Below, in pieces: positions 1 to 7,777 of a DNA stretch of 64,000 nt. This DNA comes from Chloroflexi bacterium GWB2_49_20 (GTDB taxonomy: Bacteria > Chloroflexota > Anaerolineae > Anaerolineales > Villigracilaceae). Each line of letters opens with the position of its first letter. Position 1 is the stretch's first letter. A program made the position numbers and the translations under genes. The notes beneath the pieces are model-generated. The model made no database searches and was not told where the DNA came from. It saw nothing but the letters and a program-made list of their open reading frames with translations. The stretch lies in the NCBI GenBank assembly GCA_001796335.1, contig MGMF01000007.1, positions 1 through 64,000 of the forward strand. Reading direction: 5' to 3'.

Positions 1-106
1 CAACTCTCCTGTATTGATGGTTGCTCCAATTGTATTAAATTTTTCCCCTTCCGTCAATTAACCAACCATTTTGTCACTTGTTTTTCAACACTCTCTTGCG
101 TATTCC

Positions 107-135
107 TTGACGCTCACAAATCCCTATGGTAAACT
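107..135 (+). promoter_or_regulatory. sigma-70-type promoter of tRNA-Asp
   Basis: A -35 box TTGACG (107-112) and a -10 box TAAACT (130-135) are separated by 17 bp. They end 13 bp before the tRNA-Asp gene, where a tRNA promoter is expected. Bases 1-106 show no coding signal. Confidence 0.6.
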
Positions 136-148
136 ACAGCCCGCAATT

Positions 149-222
149 GGTCCCGTGGTGTAGCGGTTTAACATGCGGCCCTGTCAAGGCCGAGATCGCG
201 GGTTCAAATCCCGTCGGGGCCG
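149..222 (+). tRNA. tRNA-Asp (GTC)
   Basis: A full cloverleaf can be folded. The acceptor arm is GGTCCCG with CGGGGCC (149-155 and 215-221). The anticodon stem is CGGCC/GGCCG around the loop CTGTCAA, giving anticodon GTC at 183-185. The T arm is GCGGG-TTCAAAT-CCCGT. The CCA end is not fully encoded (CGCC follows). It has its own promoter upstream and a terminator hairpin directly downstream, so it is a single-gene transcript. Confidence 0.97.
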
Positions 223-230
223 CCTGTCTA

Positions 231-268
231 AACAACTTGGTGAAATACTCACCAAGTTGTTTTGTTTT
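231..268 (+). terminator. Rho-independent terminator of tRNA-Asp
   Basis: A 12-bp perfect stem (AACAACTTGGTG, 231-242, with CACCAAGTTGTT, 250-261) has a 7-nt loop and is followed by TTGTTTT. It begins 9 nt after the tRNA. Confidence 0.85.
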
Positions 269-352
269 ACTGCCAGCCTGGAGCTTTCTGTAACAAGACT
301 TCACGTTGAATGAAAGCCCCAGGTTTTCTGCGCAAACTTCAAAATTTCCTTG

Positions 353-697
353 TTACTCGGTGGGCAGACGGTGGCCGGTACCTCCGACAATATTTTTGCA
401 GCTAAGTACTTCGGTATCTTCTATGGCAATTACCTGGTGTTCGACCATCGGGGGAGCATTAAAAGCCTGCCCGGGACCCAGCTCGGCGATCTCTTCACCA
501 AAGCGCACACGCAATTTGCCGCTGACCACATACATGACCTGTTCCTGCGGATGGGCATGTGGCACGGCACCCTCACCCGCCTTGAAATGCAGCAATCCAA
601 CCTCAATGGTTTCGCCAGTCAACAGGCCGCCAAAAGCAGTGGAGTATTTTGAAGTGACAAATTCCTGGGGCAGTTCTTTGAAATTATAGAAGTACAT
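353..697 (-). CDS. Small single-domain cupin protein
   Basis: This 114-residue protein is one cupin beta-barrel. Motif 1 is visible as PHAHPQEQVMYVVSG (about residues 46-60), giving the two His and one Glu metal ligands, and motif 2 as PGQAFNAPPMVEHQV near residues 75-90. Such cupins are often isomerases, dioxygenases or sugar/acid-binding proteins, and nothing here fixes the reaction. It is the last gene of the minus-strand catabolic cluster, 26 bp after the amidohydrolase gene, with AAGGAG upstream of its ATG. It probably acts on an intermediate of the same pathway. Confidence 0.85.
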   Translation of the reverse strand: MYFYNFKELPQEFVTSKYSTAFGGLLTGETIEVGLLHFKAGEGAVPHAHPQEQVMYVVSGKLRVRFGEEIAELGPGQAFNAPPMVEHQVIAIEDTEVLSCKNIVGGTGHRLPTE

Positions 698-723
698 GTG
701 TATTCTCCTTATCCAGATTATTA

Positions 724-1716
724 TTATTTCTTATGCAACAAACGCATGGCGTTACCGCCCATGATCAATTCACGGTCATCAGGGCTGAGACTGGGAACTT
801 GTTCCACCACGCGGACAGGATCGTCGTACCCCATGTCAAAAGGATAATCCGTGCCCAACATGACGTGATCCGCACCCACCAGGTCAATCAGGTATCGCAA
901 GGTGGGAATATAGTGTGTGATGATGTCATAGTAGAACATGCCCAGGTAGGCACTGGGTGGTTTGGAAATGACCTTCTTGGGCTCGTTGCGCACTTCATAT
1001 CCGTGTTCGAGGCGGCCACGTAAATAGGGTAATACACCACCTGCATGGGCAAGCACGATCTTCAAATCAGGGTAATCTTCCATCATCCCGGAAAAGATCA
1101 TGTGGGCAGCAAAAATAGTGGTTTCTATGGGATTGCCGAGAAGATTCTTCAGATAATAACTGTTCATGCGGTCTGAACCTAATTGTTGGAAGAAGGCCGG
1201 GTGAATGAAAATAACTGCCCCCAGAGATTCGGCTGCCTCCCAGAATGGACGATACTTCTCTGACCCCAAATCTTCTCCGTTGACGTTACTGCCAAGCTCG
1301 ACACCCGACAAATTCAATTCTGTCATCACCCGCTTCAATTCCTTAACCGCCATGGGTACATCCTGCATGGGCAAGGTTCCCAAACCACCCAGGTGTTTGG
1401 GGTGCTCCTGGATTGCACGCGCCAGGCCATCGTTCTGGATCTTACTGGCGCGTTCTGCTTCTGAAGCGCTTAATTCATAATAAAAGGCGTAAGGTGGTGT
1501 GGAAAGCACTGCCAGGTCAAGTCCGGCTTCCAATACGGCTTTTTCAATCTGGTCAGCTTCAATAATTCTTTTGAAGGCAGGACCGTTCACGAAGGAATTG
1601 TTGCGGATCAGGTAACCACCACTAGGGTGTGGCACCATAACCGGGCGCCATTCTTCAGGGCCATGGTCGGCCAAAATCTCAGGAACCAACATGTGTGCGT
1701 GAATATCTACCTTCAT
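724..1716 (-). CDS. Amidohydrolase 2 family protein, ACMSD-like (predicted decarboxylase or hydrolase)
   Basis: This 330-residue cytosolic TIM-barrel protein begins MKVDIHAHM, giving the family HxH metal site at residues 5 and 7. Further ligands appear as a His in VIFIHPAFF (about 175), a His in LAHAGG (about 225) and an Asp in GTDYPFD (about 290). This set matches the amidohydrolase-related family of aminocarboxymuconate-semialdehyde decarboxylase, gamma-resorcylate decarboxylase and isoorotate decarboxylase, which remove CO2 non-oxidatively. Length fits the family. Decarboxylation of an acid intermediate is the likeliest role in this cluster, but hydrolysis is also known in the family. AGGATTT lies ahead of the ATG. 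Confidence 0.85.
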   Translation of the reverse strand: MKVDIHAHMLVPEILADHGPEEWRPVMVPHPSGGYLIRNNSFVNGPAFKRIIEADQIEKAVLEAGLDLAVLSTPPYAFYYELSASEAERASKIQNDGLARAIQEHPKHLGGLGTLPMQDVPMAVKELKRVMTELNLSGVELGSNVNGEDLGSEKYRPFWEAAESLGAVIFIHPAFFQQLGSDRMNSYYLKNLLGNPIETTIFAAHMIFSGMMEDYPDLKIVLAHAGGVLPYLRGRLEHGYEVRNEPKKVISKPPSAYLGMFYYDIITHYIPTLRYLIDLVGADHVMLGTDYPFDMGYDDPVRVVEQVPSLSPDDRELIMGGNAMRLLHKK

Positions 1717-1851
1717 CTCAAATAAATCCTTTCAACAATAATATATGGTTAAATTCCTATCCAATAATTCATGGCATCTGCCATCCCGGCATTTTTTCTC
1801 TTGGCCAATTTCTGCATAGAACATAGCACCAATCCTAAAATTCGGGGTTTT

Positions 1852-1892
1852 GTGGGGGATTTGGCAGCGCACAGGGCCGCCAAATCCCCCAC
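1852..1892. repeat. Intergenic hairpin between MFS and amidohydrolase genes
   Basis: Arms GTGGGGGATTTGGC (1852-1865) and GCCAAATCCCCCAC (1879-1892) pair perfectly over 14 bp around a 13-nt loop. It lies in the 240-bp gap downstream of the MFS gene. There is no U-run on the minus strand, so it may stall polymerase, stabilise mRNA ends or be an inserted palindrome. Short ORFs on both strands here are by-products of the repeat. Confidence 0.7.
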
Positions 1893-1956
1893 CTTACCTT
1901 CACTTGTTAATTTTCGGATAGATACTTTTTTCATCCAGGAGTTGGATGATTTAGCT

Positions 1957-3183
1957 TCATTCAAGACTTTCAGCCAACATGGTTTTTGGCATGAACAACC
2001 CGCAACCTGCTGCTAGAACAGCCAGAAACCCAAAAACCATGATCCCCACCGACAAACCTGCATGATCTGCAATTGCGCCTGTCAGGGCAACTCCGATTGC
2101 ACCAATGGTAAAGCTGATGCCCAAAACCAAACCGGAAGCCAGGCTGGTTCCCCGGGGTAGGAAAGATTGTCCTACCAGGAGGATGGCTGCCACTGGGAAG
2201 CCCACCAGGAGACCTGCCACTGACGAGAAGATCCCAATGTTGCTTGAATCGGCGTAAGCGGCCAGGAATAGAACCGGAGCTAGCAAACTCAAGGCCGCGG
2301 TAATGATGGCGCGTGGGCCAAAACGATCTGTCAATGGACCACCGAGAAGAACACCGGCTGAATTTATGATCAGCATGGTTGAAAGCCAGTAGGTGGCCTG
2401 CGACCGGGAAAAGCCCAACACTGTCATCTGCTGGGGAATGAAGTTGGATAATCCTGAATAGATCCAGGTGCGTGCCCCGCTGAGTATCACCAGGGCAACC
2501 ACCGCACCCAGTATGGAAACCGGTATGGCCAGGGCTTTCATCTCTTGATTGAAATTCAAACTACCAACATCCCTGCCAGTTTCAGACTTGAAAGGATTAA
2601 TCATTATCACCAACAAGGCAGCCAATAATAACGCACCCAGGGAGATGATAACGGTACCATGCAAACCAAAGCTTTCAAACACAGTGGCAGCCACCAGAGG
2701 TCCTACGGCAAAGCCGATGCTGCCTCCAACCAGGAAGAAAGACATTCCTGATCCACGGCTGCTGGTCATGATGCGGGCGGCACTGGCTGCCCCGGCCGGG
2801 TGAAAAGAGGATGACCCAAAGGCTGCCAATGTAGCCAGCATCAGCAATGTGAGAAAAGAAGGCGCAAATCCAAATCCAGCACCCAACAGGGCGATCCAGA
2901 ACAGGCCGCCAACGGCGAAGCGTTTCGGTCCCCAGCGGTCTGCCATGTAACCGAAGAAAGGTTGGGAGAGTGAAAGACCAAAATTATACACTCCCGCCAG
3001 AATGCCAATTTGCGTCAACGAAAGGTTCAGGGTTTGGCGTTGGTATAGCAGGATTACCGGCAGCATACCGGAATGCAGGTCCACCAGGAAGTGCATCAAT
3101 GTCAAAGCCACCAGGCCCAGTGATGTGTCTGGGGAAAGTCTCCTAATTCTCCTGATTAATCCTGGCGCCTGCTGCGAAGTCAT
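1957..3183 (-). CDS. Major facilitator superfamily transporter
   Basis: This 408-residue integral membrane protein has about twelve hydrophobic helices in two halves. The MFS loop-2/3 signature is visible as GYMADRWGPKR (about residues 78-88), and a second-half counterpart as GGPLTDRFGPR (about 275-285). The family moves small solutes by proton symport or antiport. Its place between the VOC gene (TAATG overlap with that gene's stop) and the amidohydrolase gene suggests it carries a substrate or product of the pathway. The cluster also has an ABC importer, so this carrier may export an intermediate or import a different acid. Substrate unknown. Confidence 0.87.
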   Translation of the reverse strand: MTSQQAPGLIRRIRRLSPDTSLGLVALTLMHFLVDLHSGMLPVILLYQRQTLNLSLTQIGILAGVYNFGLSLSQPFFGYMADRWGPKRFAVGGLFWIALLGAGFGFAPSFLTLLMLATLAAFGSSSFHPAGAASAARIMTSSRGSGMSFFLVGGSIGFAVGPLVAATVFESFGLHGTVIISLGALLLAALLVIMINPFKSETGRDVGSLNFNQEMKALAIPVSILGAVVALVILSGARTWIYSGLSNFIPQQMTVLGFSRSQATYWLSTMLIINSAGVLLGGPLTDRFGPRAIITAALSLLAPVLFLAAYADSSNIGIFSSVAGLLVGFPVAAILLVGQSFLPRGTSLASGLVLGISFTIGAIGVALTGAIADHAGLSVGIMVFGFLAVLAAGCGLFMPKTMLAESLE

Positions 3184-3587
3184 TAGCGAGTTTTCTCCAT
3201 CAATTCGATCAGAACTCCATTGGTAGATTCGGAATTGATGAATGCTATCCGGCCTGTGGCTCCCTGGCGGGGAACCTCATCGATCAATATTAATCCAGCT
3301 TCGCGAACCGATTGGAGAGTTGCATCCAGGTCGGTCACCTCAAAACAAATATGGTGCAGACCTTCTCCATTTTCTTTAAGAAAATCGGCAATATTGCTCC
3401 CGGTTGCATTTGGTTGGAGTAATTCAAGCTCCATATCTCCCATTGGAAGAAAAGCCACCGTCACAGATTTGGTGGGGAGGTCCAGCATGTGGCTGACCTT
3501 CATTCCCAGGCCTGCATAGGCTTGGCATGCCTGCTGTATGTTTTCCACGACAATGCCAATGTGATCCAGTCTTTTTAGCATACTCAA
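3183..3587 (-). CDS. VOC superfamily protein, methylmalonyl-CoA epimerase-like
   Basis: This 134-residue protein has two glyoxalase-fold modules. RLDHIGIVVENI near the N-terminus, MELELLQP, GLHHICFEV (about 90-98) and VLIELME at the end supply the His/Glu metal ligands in the order seen in methylmalonyl-CoA epimerases. No mutase gene lies nearby, so a different isomerase or lyase reaction on a CoA ester or keto acid is possible. The start ATG overlaps the stop of the DRE-TIM gene by 4 bp (ATGA) and the stop overlaps the MFS start, so the three are translationally coupled. A second ATG at codon 3 is possible. Confidence 0.82.
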   Translation of the reverse strand: MSMLKRLDHIGIVVENIQQACQAYAGLGMKVSHMLDLPTKSVTVAFLPMGDMELELLQPNATGSNIADFLKENGEGLHHICFEVTDLDATLQSVREAGLILIDEVPRQGATGRIAFINSESTNGVLIELMEKTR

Positions 3588-4816
3588 GCTCCGGCAGCAT
3601 CCAGTACTCTGGCGGCAATCTTTTGGAATTCATCCACTTTAAGCAGGCGCTTGTTTTCAAGAGAGAATTGCTTCACTTTTACCAGGATGTCCATTACATC
3701 GCTTTCACCGACTTCGCCCATGTTCAACTTATCCAGCCAGAATTTGATGGAGTCCACACCGCTGCCTTTACCCAAAACCACATCCACGGGCTGGTTACCC
3801 ACCATTTCCCAACGGAATGGAAATACTTCGGTTATATCCTCATGTCCGCAATTGCGTACCCAACTGGTGATGATACCCGATTCAACATTGTAAAGCATAT
3901 CTCCCACCACCGGACGATTGGCCGGGATGAATGCACCGGAGAGCTGGCGAACCAGGTTGGCCAGCTCGGTCAACACACTCAGATTCATGCCGGTGTCACA
4001 ATTGTACATGGTGCGCAGCGCCATTACCGTTTCCTCAAGAGGCGTATTTCCGGCCCGTTCGCCTATCCCAAGCACTGTGGAATGGATCACTTCGATACCA
4101 GCTGCCACGCCCAGAATGGTATTGGCAACCCCCATCCCAAAATCCATGTGAAAATGGGCTTCGAGCGGTTGTTTGATACGGGCCCGAATCTTTTGCACCA
4201 GGTATGCGATGGCATGCGGAGAAAGAACGCCAAAAGTATCCACTACTGCCAGGGCATCCATGTGCCCTTCGGTTGAAACCCGCGTGATCAGATCCAGGAA
4301 CCAGTCGATCTCGGCGCGGGAGGAATCGATCGGGAAGAAGACCACATATAAGCCTTGTTCATGTGCGTATCGCGTGGAGGCAATGGAGAGTTCAATGGCT
4401 TTTTCCAACTCCCAGCGATAGGCTTTTTGGAGGATGTGCTGGCTGGATGGCACTTCCATGACTACGCCCTTGACGCCACAATCCACGGCACGTTTCACAT
4501 CATCCACCATACAGCGTGCAAAAGCAAAGATCTCAGGTCCCAGGTTGCGTTTAACTATTTCTTTTATGGCAGCTTCATCGGAAGGCGAAACCGCCGGCAT
4601 GCCAGCTTCAATACGATGCACGCCCAACTCAGCCAGTTTTTCGGCAATGCGGATCTTGTCGTCCTTTGTAAAAACTACTCCGGCTTGTTGTTCACCATCC
4701 CGCAAGGTGATGTCATGAAAGCGGACTTTGGGTGGGATGGAAATATTGGAAGTTACTTCCGGGCTGAAATTCCACGGCGAGGTGAACCAATCATCAGTAT
4801 GCCAGGGTTGTGTCAT
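3584..4816 (-). CDS. DRE-TIM metallolyase family protein (homocitrate/isopropylmalate synthase or HMG-CoA lyase-like)
   Basis: This 410-residue protein belongs to the pyruvate-carboxylase-like aldolase family. HDITLRDGEQQAG (about residues 34-46) is the DRE motif, and GIGERAGNTPLEE (about 245-257) is the signature of the Claisen-condensation branch. The usual HxHND metal motif reads HFHMDFG (about 216-222), with Met in place of Asn. The C-terminal part is a LeuA/homocitrate-synthase communication-like segment, but no full regulatory domain is seen. It may condense an acyl-CoA with a 2-oxo acid, or cleave the product. AAAGGA precedes the ATG. An isolated 122-bp gap with a hairpin separates it from the upstream M24 gene. 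Confidence 0.82.
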   Translation of the reverse strand: MTQPWHTDDWFTSPWNFSPEVTSNISIPPKVRFHDITLRDGEQQAGVVFTKDDKIRIAEKLAELGVHRIEAGMPAVSPSDEAAIKEIVKRNLGPEIFAFARCMVDDVKRAVDCGVKGVVMEVPSSQHILQKAYRWELEKAIELSIASTRYAHEQGLYVVFFPIDSSRAEIDWFLDLITRVSTEGHMDALAVVDTFGVLSPHAIAYLVQKIRARIKQPLEAHFHMDFGMGVANTILGVAAGIEVIHSTVLGIGERAGNTPLEETVMALRTMYNCDTGMNLSVLTELANLVRQLSGAFIPANRPVVGDMLYNVESGIITSWVRNCGHEDITEVFPFRWEMVGNQPVDVVLGKGSGVDSIKFWLDKLNMGEVGESDVMDILVKVKQFSLENKRLLKVDEFQKIAARVLDAAGA

Positions 4817-4845
4817 TTAGATATCCTTTCCTGTTGGTTTTCAAA

Positions 4846-4877
4846 CAGGAGGAGGCATGGGTTCAATCCTCCTCCTG
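4846..4877 (-). promoter_or_regulatory. Hairpin in the leader of the DRE-TIM gene
   Basis: Arms CAGGAGGAGG (4846-4855) and CCTCCTCCTG (4868-4877) form a 10-bp stem with a 12-nt loop. It lies in the 122-bp gap between the M24 gene and the DRE-TIM start. There is no U-run, so an RNA processing or stabilising element is more likely than a terminator. Confidence 0.5.
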
Positions 4878-4938
4878 CATATTTGGATGGGTTCCAATCA
4901 AACACAGGTGTAGTCAGATTTCTTGGGTTGAAATGCAA

Positions 4939-6198
4939 TTATTGCGGCCAGAAATCCGGGGCGTGTTCACACAGTGTGAAGTTCACATTTCCGTCCTCGG
5001 TTACCAACACATTTTCTTCAAGGCGGACGGTTTGCTCAAGCAGAGGATGTCCGGCAAAAGTTTCCACAGCAAAATACATATTCGGCTTGATCTCAGCCGG
5101 GTAATCCATGGCATAGGCACGTGAAATCCACATACCTTCGTATAACGTCAACCCGATGCTATGGGCGAACTGTTGGAGTGTGACTGTTCCATATTTATCA
5201 TCATCGTATACTGGGAAAGCCCGGGCTACATCCGCGGTTGTGTTACCGGGTTTGAGTTGAGCAATTCCAGCGTACAACGAATCGTGGCATTCCTTGTAAA
5301 GGTCGAGTTCTTTTGGAGTTGGTTTTGCAGCAACTTTGAAGCAACGCACAAAATCAATAAAGTAGCCGGATGGGCCAATGGCATTGATGTCCACGATCAC
5401 CATGTCTCCCTGGCGGATGATTTTATCGGTTGCCCAGCGGCGGTATGGGCTGGTATTGCCGCCCGAAGCTACGATGATATCGTATATCACTTCGCAGCCC
5501 TGGGTGATCATGTATTCATGGACTTTCGCCTCAATATCACGTTCGCGCACGCCCGGCTTGGCCCATTCATTCATCACGCGCCACATGGCTGCGTCTCCAA
5601 TAGTGCTGGCCTGCTTGAGTAGTTCAATTTCATCAGGTGTCTTGATAACACGTGCTGCTGACATGACTGGCCAGCCATTGACAACCTTAATGCCCTTGTC
5701 CACAAAAGCCTGGTAGGCAGGCATATCGAGGTTATCAATACCAATCTTTTCTTTATCCACCTTAAATTTCTTGAGTACGTCTATAACTGTATCTGCCATT
5801 CGCCCTACCATCATGGGTTGCGCACCTTCCGTCCACTGCCAGGTAATGGCAGGATGAATGCGACCTTCCATCCAGGGCAGGTCAATTTTAGCGCACTCCA
5901 GGTCTGAACCAGCGGTTTCAAACAAAACCGGTTCACCACCGCGTGGCAAAACAGCATAACGGATATTAATGTTGTATTTCCAGTTGCCCTGGTACGAGCC
6001 GGTGACATAGCGGATGTTCGCACCGGCAAATAAAACCAAAGCTCCCAGGTCAAATTTTTCCAATTGCTCTTTTGCTCGCTCTAAGCGTTGTTCTCGTAGG
6101 CGCAGAGGGTCTACTCGTGCCTGCCAATCAGCAATTGTGGTACTGTAAACGCGGCGAGGAAGGGTATGATGGGGCTTGCCGATAAAACTGAGATCCAT
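4939..6198 (-). CDS. M24 (creatinase/aminopeptidase P/DddP-like) family enzyme
   Basis: This 419-residue protein has an N-terminal creatinase domain (about 40-175, with GALVLF and NIRYVTGSYQGNW) and a C-terminal pita-bread catalytic domain. Metal ligands of the M24 fold appear as the two Asp of VIVDINAIGPSGYFIDF, the His of QFAHSIGLTLYEG, the Glu of FAVETFAG and the Glu of RLEENVLV. Members include Xaa-Pro peptidases, creatinase and the DMSP lyase DddP, and the fold does not say which. With RidA and an aminotransferase next door, hydrolysis of a C-N bond or a lyase reaction on a small substrate is more likely than protein turnover. AAGGAG sits 7 nt before the ATG. Confidence 0.85.
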   Translation of the reverse strand: MDLSFIGKPHHTLPRRVYSTTIADWQARVDPLRLREQRLERAKEQLEKFDLGALVLFAGANIRYVTGSYQGNWKYNINIRYAVLPRGGEPVLFETAGSDLECAKIDLPWMEGRIHPAITWQWTEGAQPMMVGRMADTVIDVLKKFKVDKEKIGIDNLDMPAYQAFVDKGIKVVNGWPVMSAARVIKTPDEIELLKQASTIGDAAMWRVMNEWAKPGVRERDIEAKVHEYMITQGCEVIYDIIVASGGNTSPYRRWATDKIIRQGDMVIVDINAIGPSGYFIDFVRCFKVAAKPTPKELDLYKECHDSLYAGIAQLKPGNTTADVARAFPVYDDDKYGTVTLQQFAHSIGLTLYEGMWISRAYAMDYPAEIKPNMYFAVETFAGHPLLEQTVRLEENVLVTEDGNVNFTLCEHAPDFWPQ

Positions 6199-6225
6199 TG
6201 TGAACTCCTTGTTGTTAGATATGAA

Positions 6226-6696
6226 TTATTCTTTAACTGAAATCAACATTTCCAATTGAACAGTAAAACTTCGTGCAGTTTGCCGCAACCCAATGGCAGT
6301 GCGTGCATGCTTTCCAGCTTCTCCAAAAATGGCAACCAGCAAGTCAGATGCGCCGTTTAAGACTTCAGGCTGTTGGGTAAATCCATCTTCACTATGAACG
6401 TATCCTGTCACCTTCAATATTTGCTGTACCGTATCCAGGGAGGCAACACTGGTCAATGCAGCCAGGCAGTTCAACGCCGCCAAACGGGCAGCCTGTTGGC
6501 CTTGCTCCACCGTAAAATCACTGCCAACACGCCCATAATATTTTTCAGCACCTGCTCCGACGGAGCCATGCCCTGAGACATAGACCAGATTACCATGACG
6601 GATGGCAGGCAGGTAATTGGCGATCGGTACCGGTACTGAAGGCAACTCCAGGCCGAGAGCTTGCAATCGTGAAAGTGGGCTTTCTATTTTACCCAT
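6226..6696 (-). CDS. RidA/YjgF/YER057c/UK114-family protein
   Basis: This 156-residue protein has the chorismate-mutase-like RidA fold of the endoribonuclease-YjgF subgroup, with segments YLPAIRHGNLVYVSGHG, QQAARLAALNCLAAL and ARTAIGLRQTA. RidA proteins deaminate reactive enamines/imines released by PLP enzymes, and related proteins hydrolyse deaminated ring-cleavage products. The typical catalytic Arg may be the one in the C-terminal ARTAIGLRQ stretch. A PLP aminotransferase is encoded in the same operon, which fits imine clearance. It overlaps the upstream cupin gene by 13 bp and lies 27 bp before the M24 gene. Confidence 0.87.
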   Translation of the reverse strand: MGKIESPLSRLQALGLELPSVPVPIANYLPAIRHGNLVYVSGHGSVGAGAEKYYGRVGSDFTVEQGQQAARLAALNCLAALTSVASLDTVQQILKVTGYVHSEDGFTQQPEVLNGASDLLVAIFGEAGKHARTAIGLRQTARSFTVQLEMLISVKE

Positions 6697-7082
6697 GGTT
6701 CTTCAACAAATGTGGTACCCGAGGCTTCTTTGTTGGGGACATTCCCATATGCAAAAATGAGGGCAGCCGGTTCTTTCTGGTTTGGATTTTCGATGCCGTG
6801 AATCTCACCTTTACGAACATGAACAAAGGTCCCAGGTTTTACACGCGTTAATTCGCGTTTCTCGCCAATATATACGTTTAATTCTCCCTGGAGAATAAAG
6901 AAACCAGCTTCAGCATTTGGATGGTAATGGGCCGGGTTGCGAACACCGGGTGGGATGATGGTGTATCCCATGGTCAGTTCTTTTGACCCGCAGGTGGAAT
7001 CATTGATACCAATACGAATATCGAGACCTTTTTCATAGTCCAGGTCTGGGGTTATCTGGTCTTTAGAAATTATGGTTGCCAT
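6684..7082 (-). CDS. Cupin domain protein
   Basis: This 132-residue cupin starts at MATIISKDQ. That ATG has AAAGGA upstream, whereas a longer reading to 7229 would run through the GntR gene. Motif 1 is NPAHYHPNAEAGFFILQG and motif 2 PGTFVHVRKGEIHGIEN, so the metal site (His, His, Glu, His) is intact. Such cupins bind or transform small carboxylates or ring compounds. The gene overlaps the RidA gene and follows the GntR gene by 19 bp, so all three are on one transcript. Function in the pathway is unknown. Confidence 0.86.
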   Translation of the reverse strand: MATIISKDQITPDLDYEKGLDIRIGINDSTCGSKELTMGYTIIPPGVRNPAHYHPNAEAGFFILQGELNVYIGEKRELTRVKPGTFVHVRKGEIHGIENPNQKEPAALIFAYGNVPNKEASGTTFVEEPWVK

Positions 7083-7101
7083 CAAATGTCCTTTTAAGAG
7101 A

Positions 7102-7764
7102 TTATTCTTCCAAGGGTATGGGGTCGTTCCAATCCACCATGATGCCCTTGAGCACATGCTGGGTATGTTCTTTAATGAGCTTTTCGGCTTCGTCGGCATC
7201 ATGCCGGACCAGGGCTTCGTATATTGCACGGTGATCCTCGTGAACTATCTCCACCCGCCCCACCGGGTCGAGATACTGGCGGGCGACGGTTTCCATCATG
7301 TTTCGAAATTTCATGACCAGAGCGGCTGTATGGGGCTGGTTGGATGCATTCAGGATGGCTGCATGAAATGCAGAGTTTAGATGGTAATACTGTTCTGGTT
7401 CCTTGCGAGCCTCTTCAAGCTTTCTCAATCCCAGATGGATCTCATCCAATTGTTCGGGGGTTGCCCGCTCAGCAGCAGCCCGGCAGGCCATTCCTTCCAA
7501 TACAGCACGAACCGTCATGATCTCTTCAACATCGGCACGAGTCAGTTCGGTGACAATGACACCGCGCCTTTGCTCAAAGGTCACCAGGCCCTCTGCTGCC
7601 AGGGTACGGAAAGCTTCACGCACAGGGATACGGCTGACACCAAAATGGGCAGCAATATCATCCTGGACCAGGCGCTCGCCAGGTTTCAGACTGCCATCCA
7701 AAATGGACTCGCGCAGGCTGTCCACCACCACTTTTTGGATCGTCGGTATCGAATTTTCTAACAT
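7102..7764 (-). CDS. GntR/FadR-type (FCD) transcriptional regulator
   Basis: This 220-residue regulator has an N-terminal winged helix (about 10-75, GERLVQDDIAAHFGVSRIPVREAF...LAAEGLV split over the HTH) and an all-helical FCD ligand domain (about 80-210). The FCD metal/carboxylate site is suggested by an Asp/Glu and His residues in LNSAFHAAIL and VHEDHRAIYEALVRHD. FCD regulators usually bind organic acids and repress catabolic operons. The gene is embedded in the cluster and has no promoter room of its own. Two matching 15-bp palindromes at the divergent promoters (15139-15153, 15252-15266) are its likely operators. Confidence 0.9.
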   Translation of the reverse strand: MLENSIPTIQKVVVDSLRESILDGSLKPGERLVQDDIAAHFGVSRIPVREAFRTLAAEGLVTFEQRRGVIVTELTRADVEEIMTVRAVLEGMACRAAAERATPEQLDEIHLGLRKLEEARKEPEQYYHLNSAFHAAILNASNQPHTAALVMKFRNMMETVARQYLDPVGRVEIVHEDHRAIYEALVRHDADEAEKLIKEHTQHVLKGIMVDWNDPIPLEE

Positions 7765-7777
7765 AAGTCACCTCTCG

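Noticed and set aside
1749-2016. Open frames on both strands around 1.75-2.0 kb
   Set aside because: Both read through the 14-bp hairpin and give mirrored VGDLAA-type peptides, a by-product of the repeat.
4355-5104. 249-codon plus-strand open frame across the DRE-TIM/M24 boundary
   Set aside because: It lies opposite two real genes and shows no family motif.
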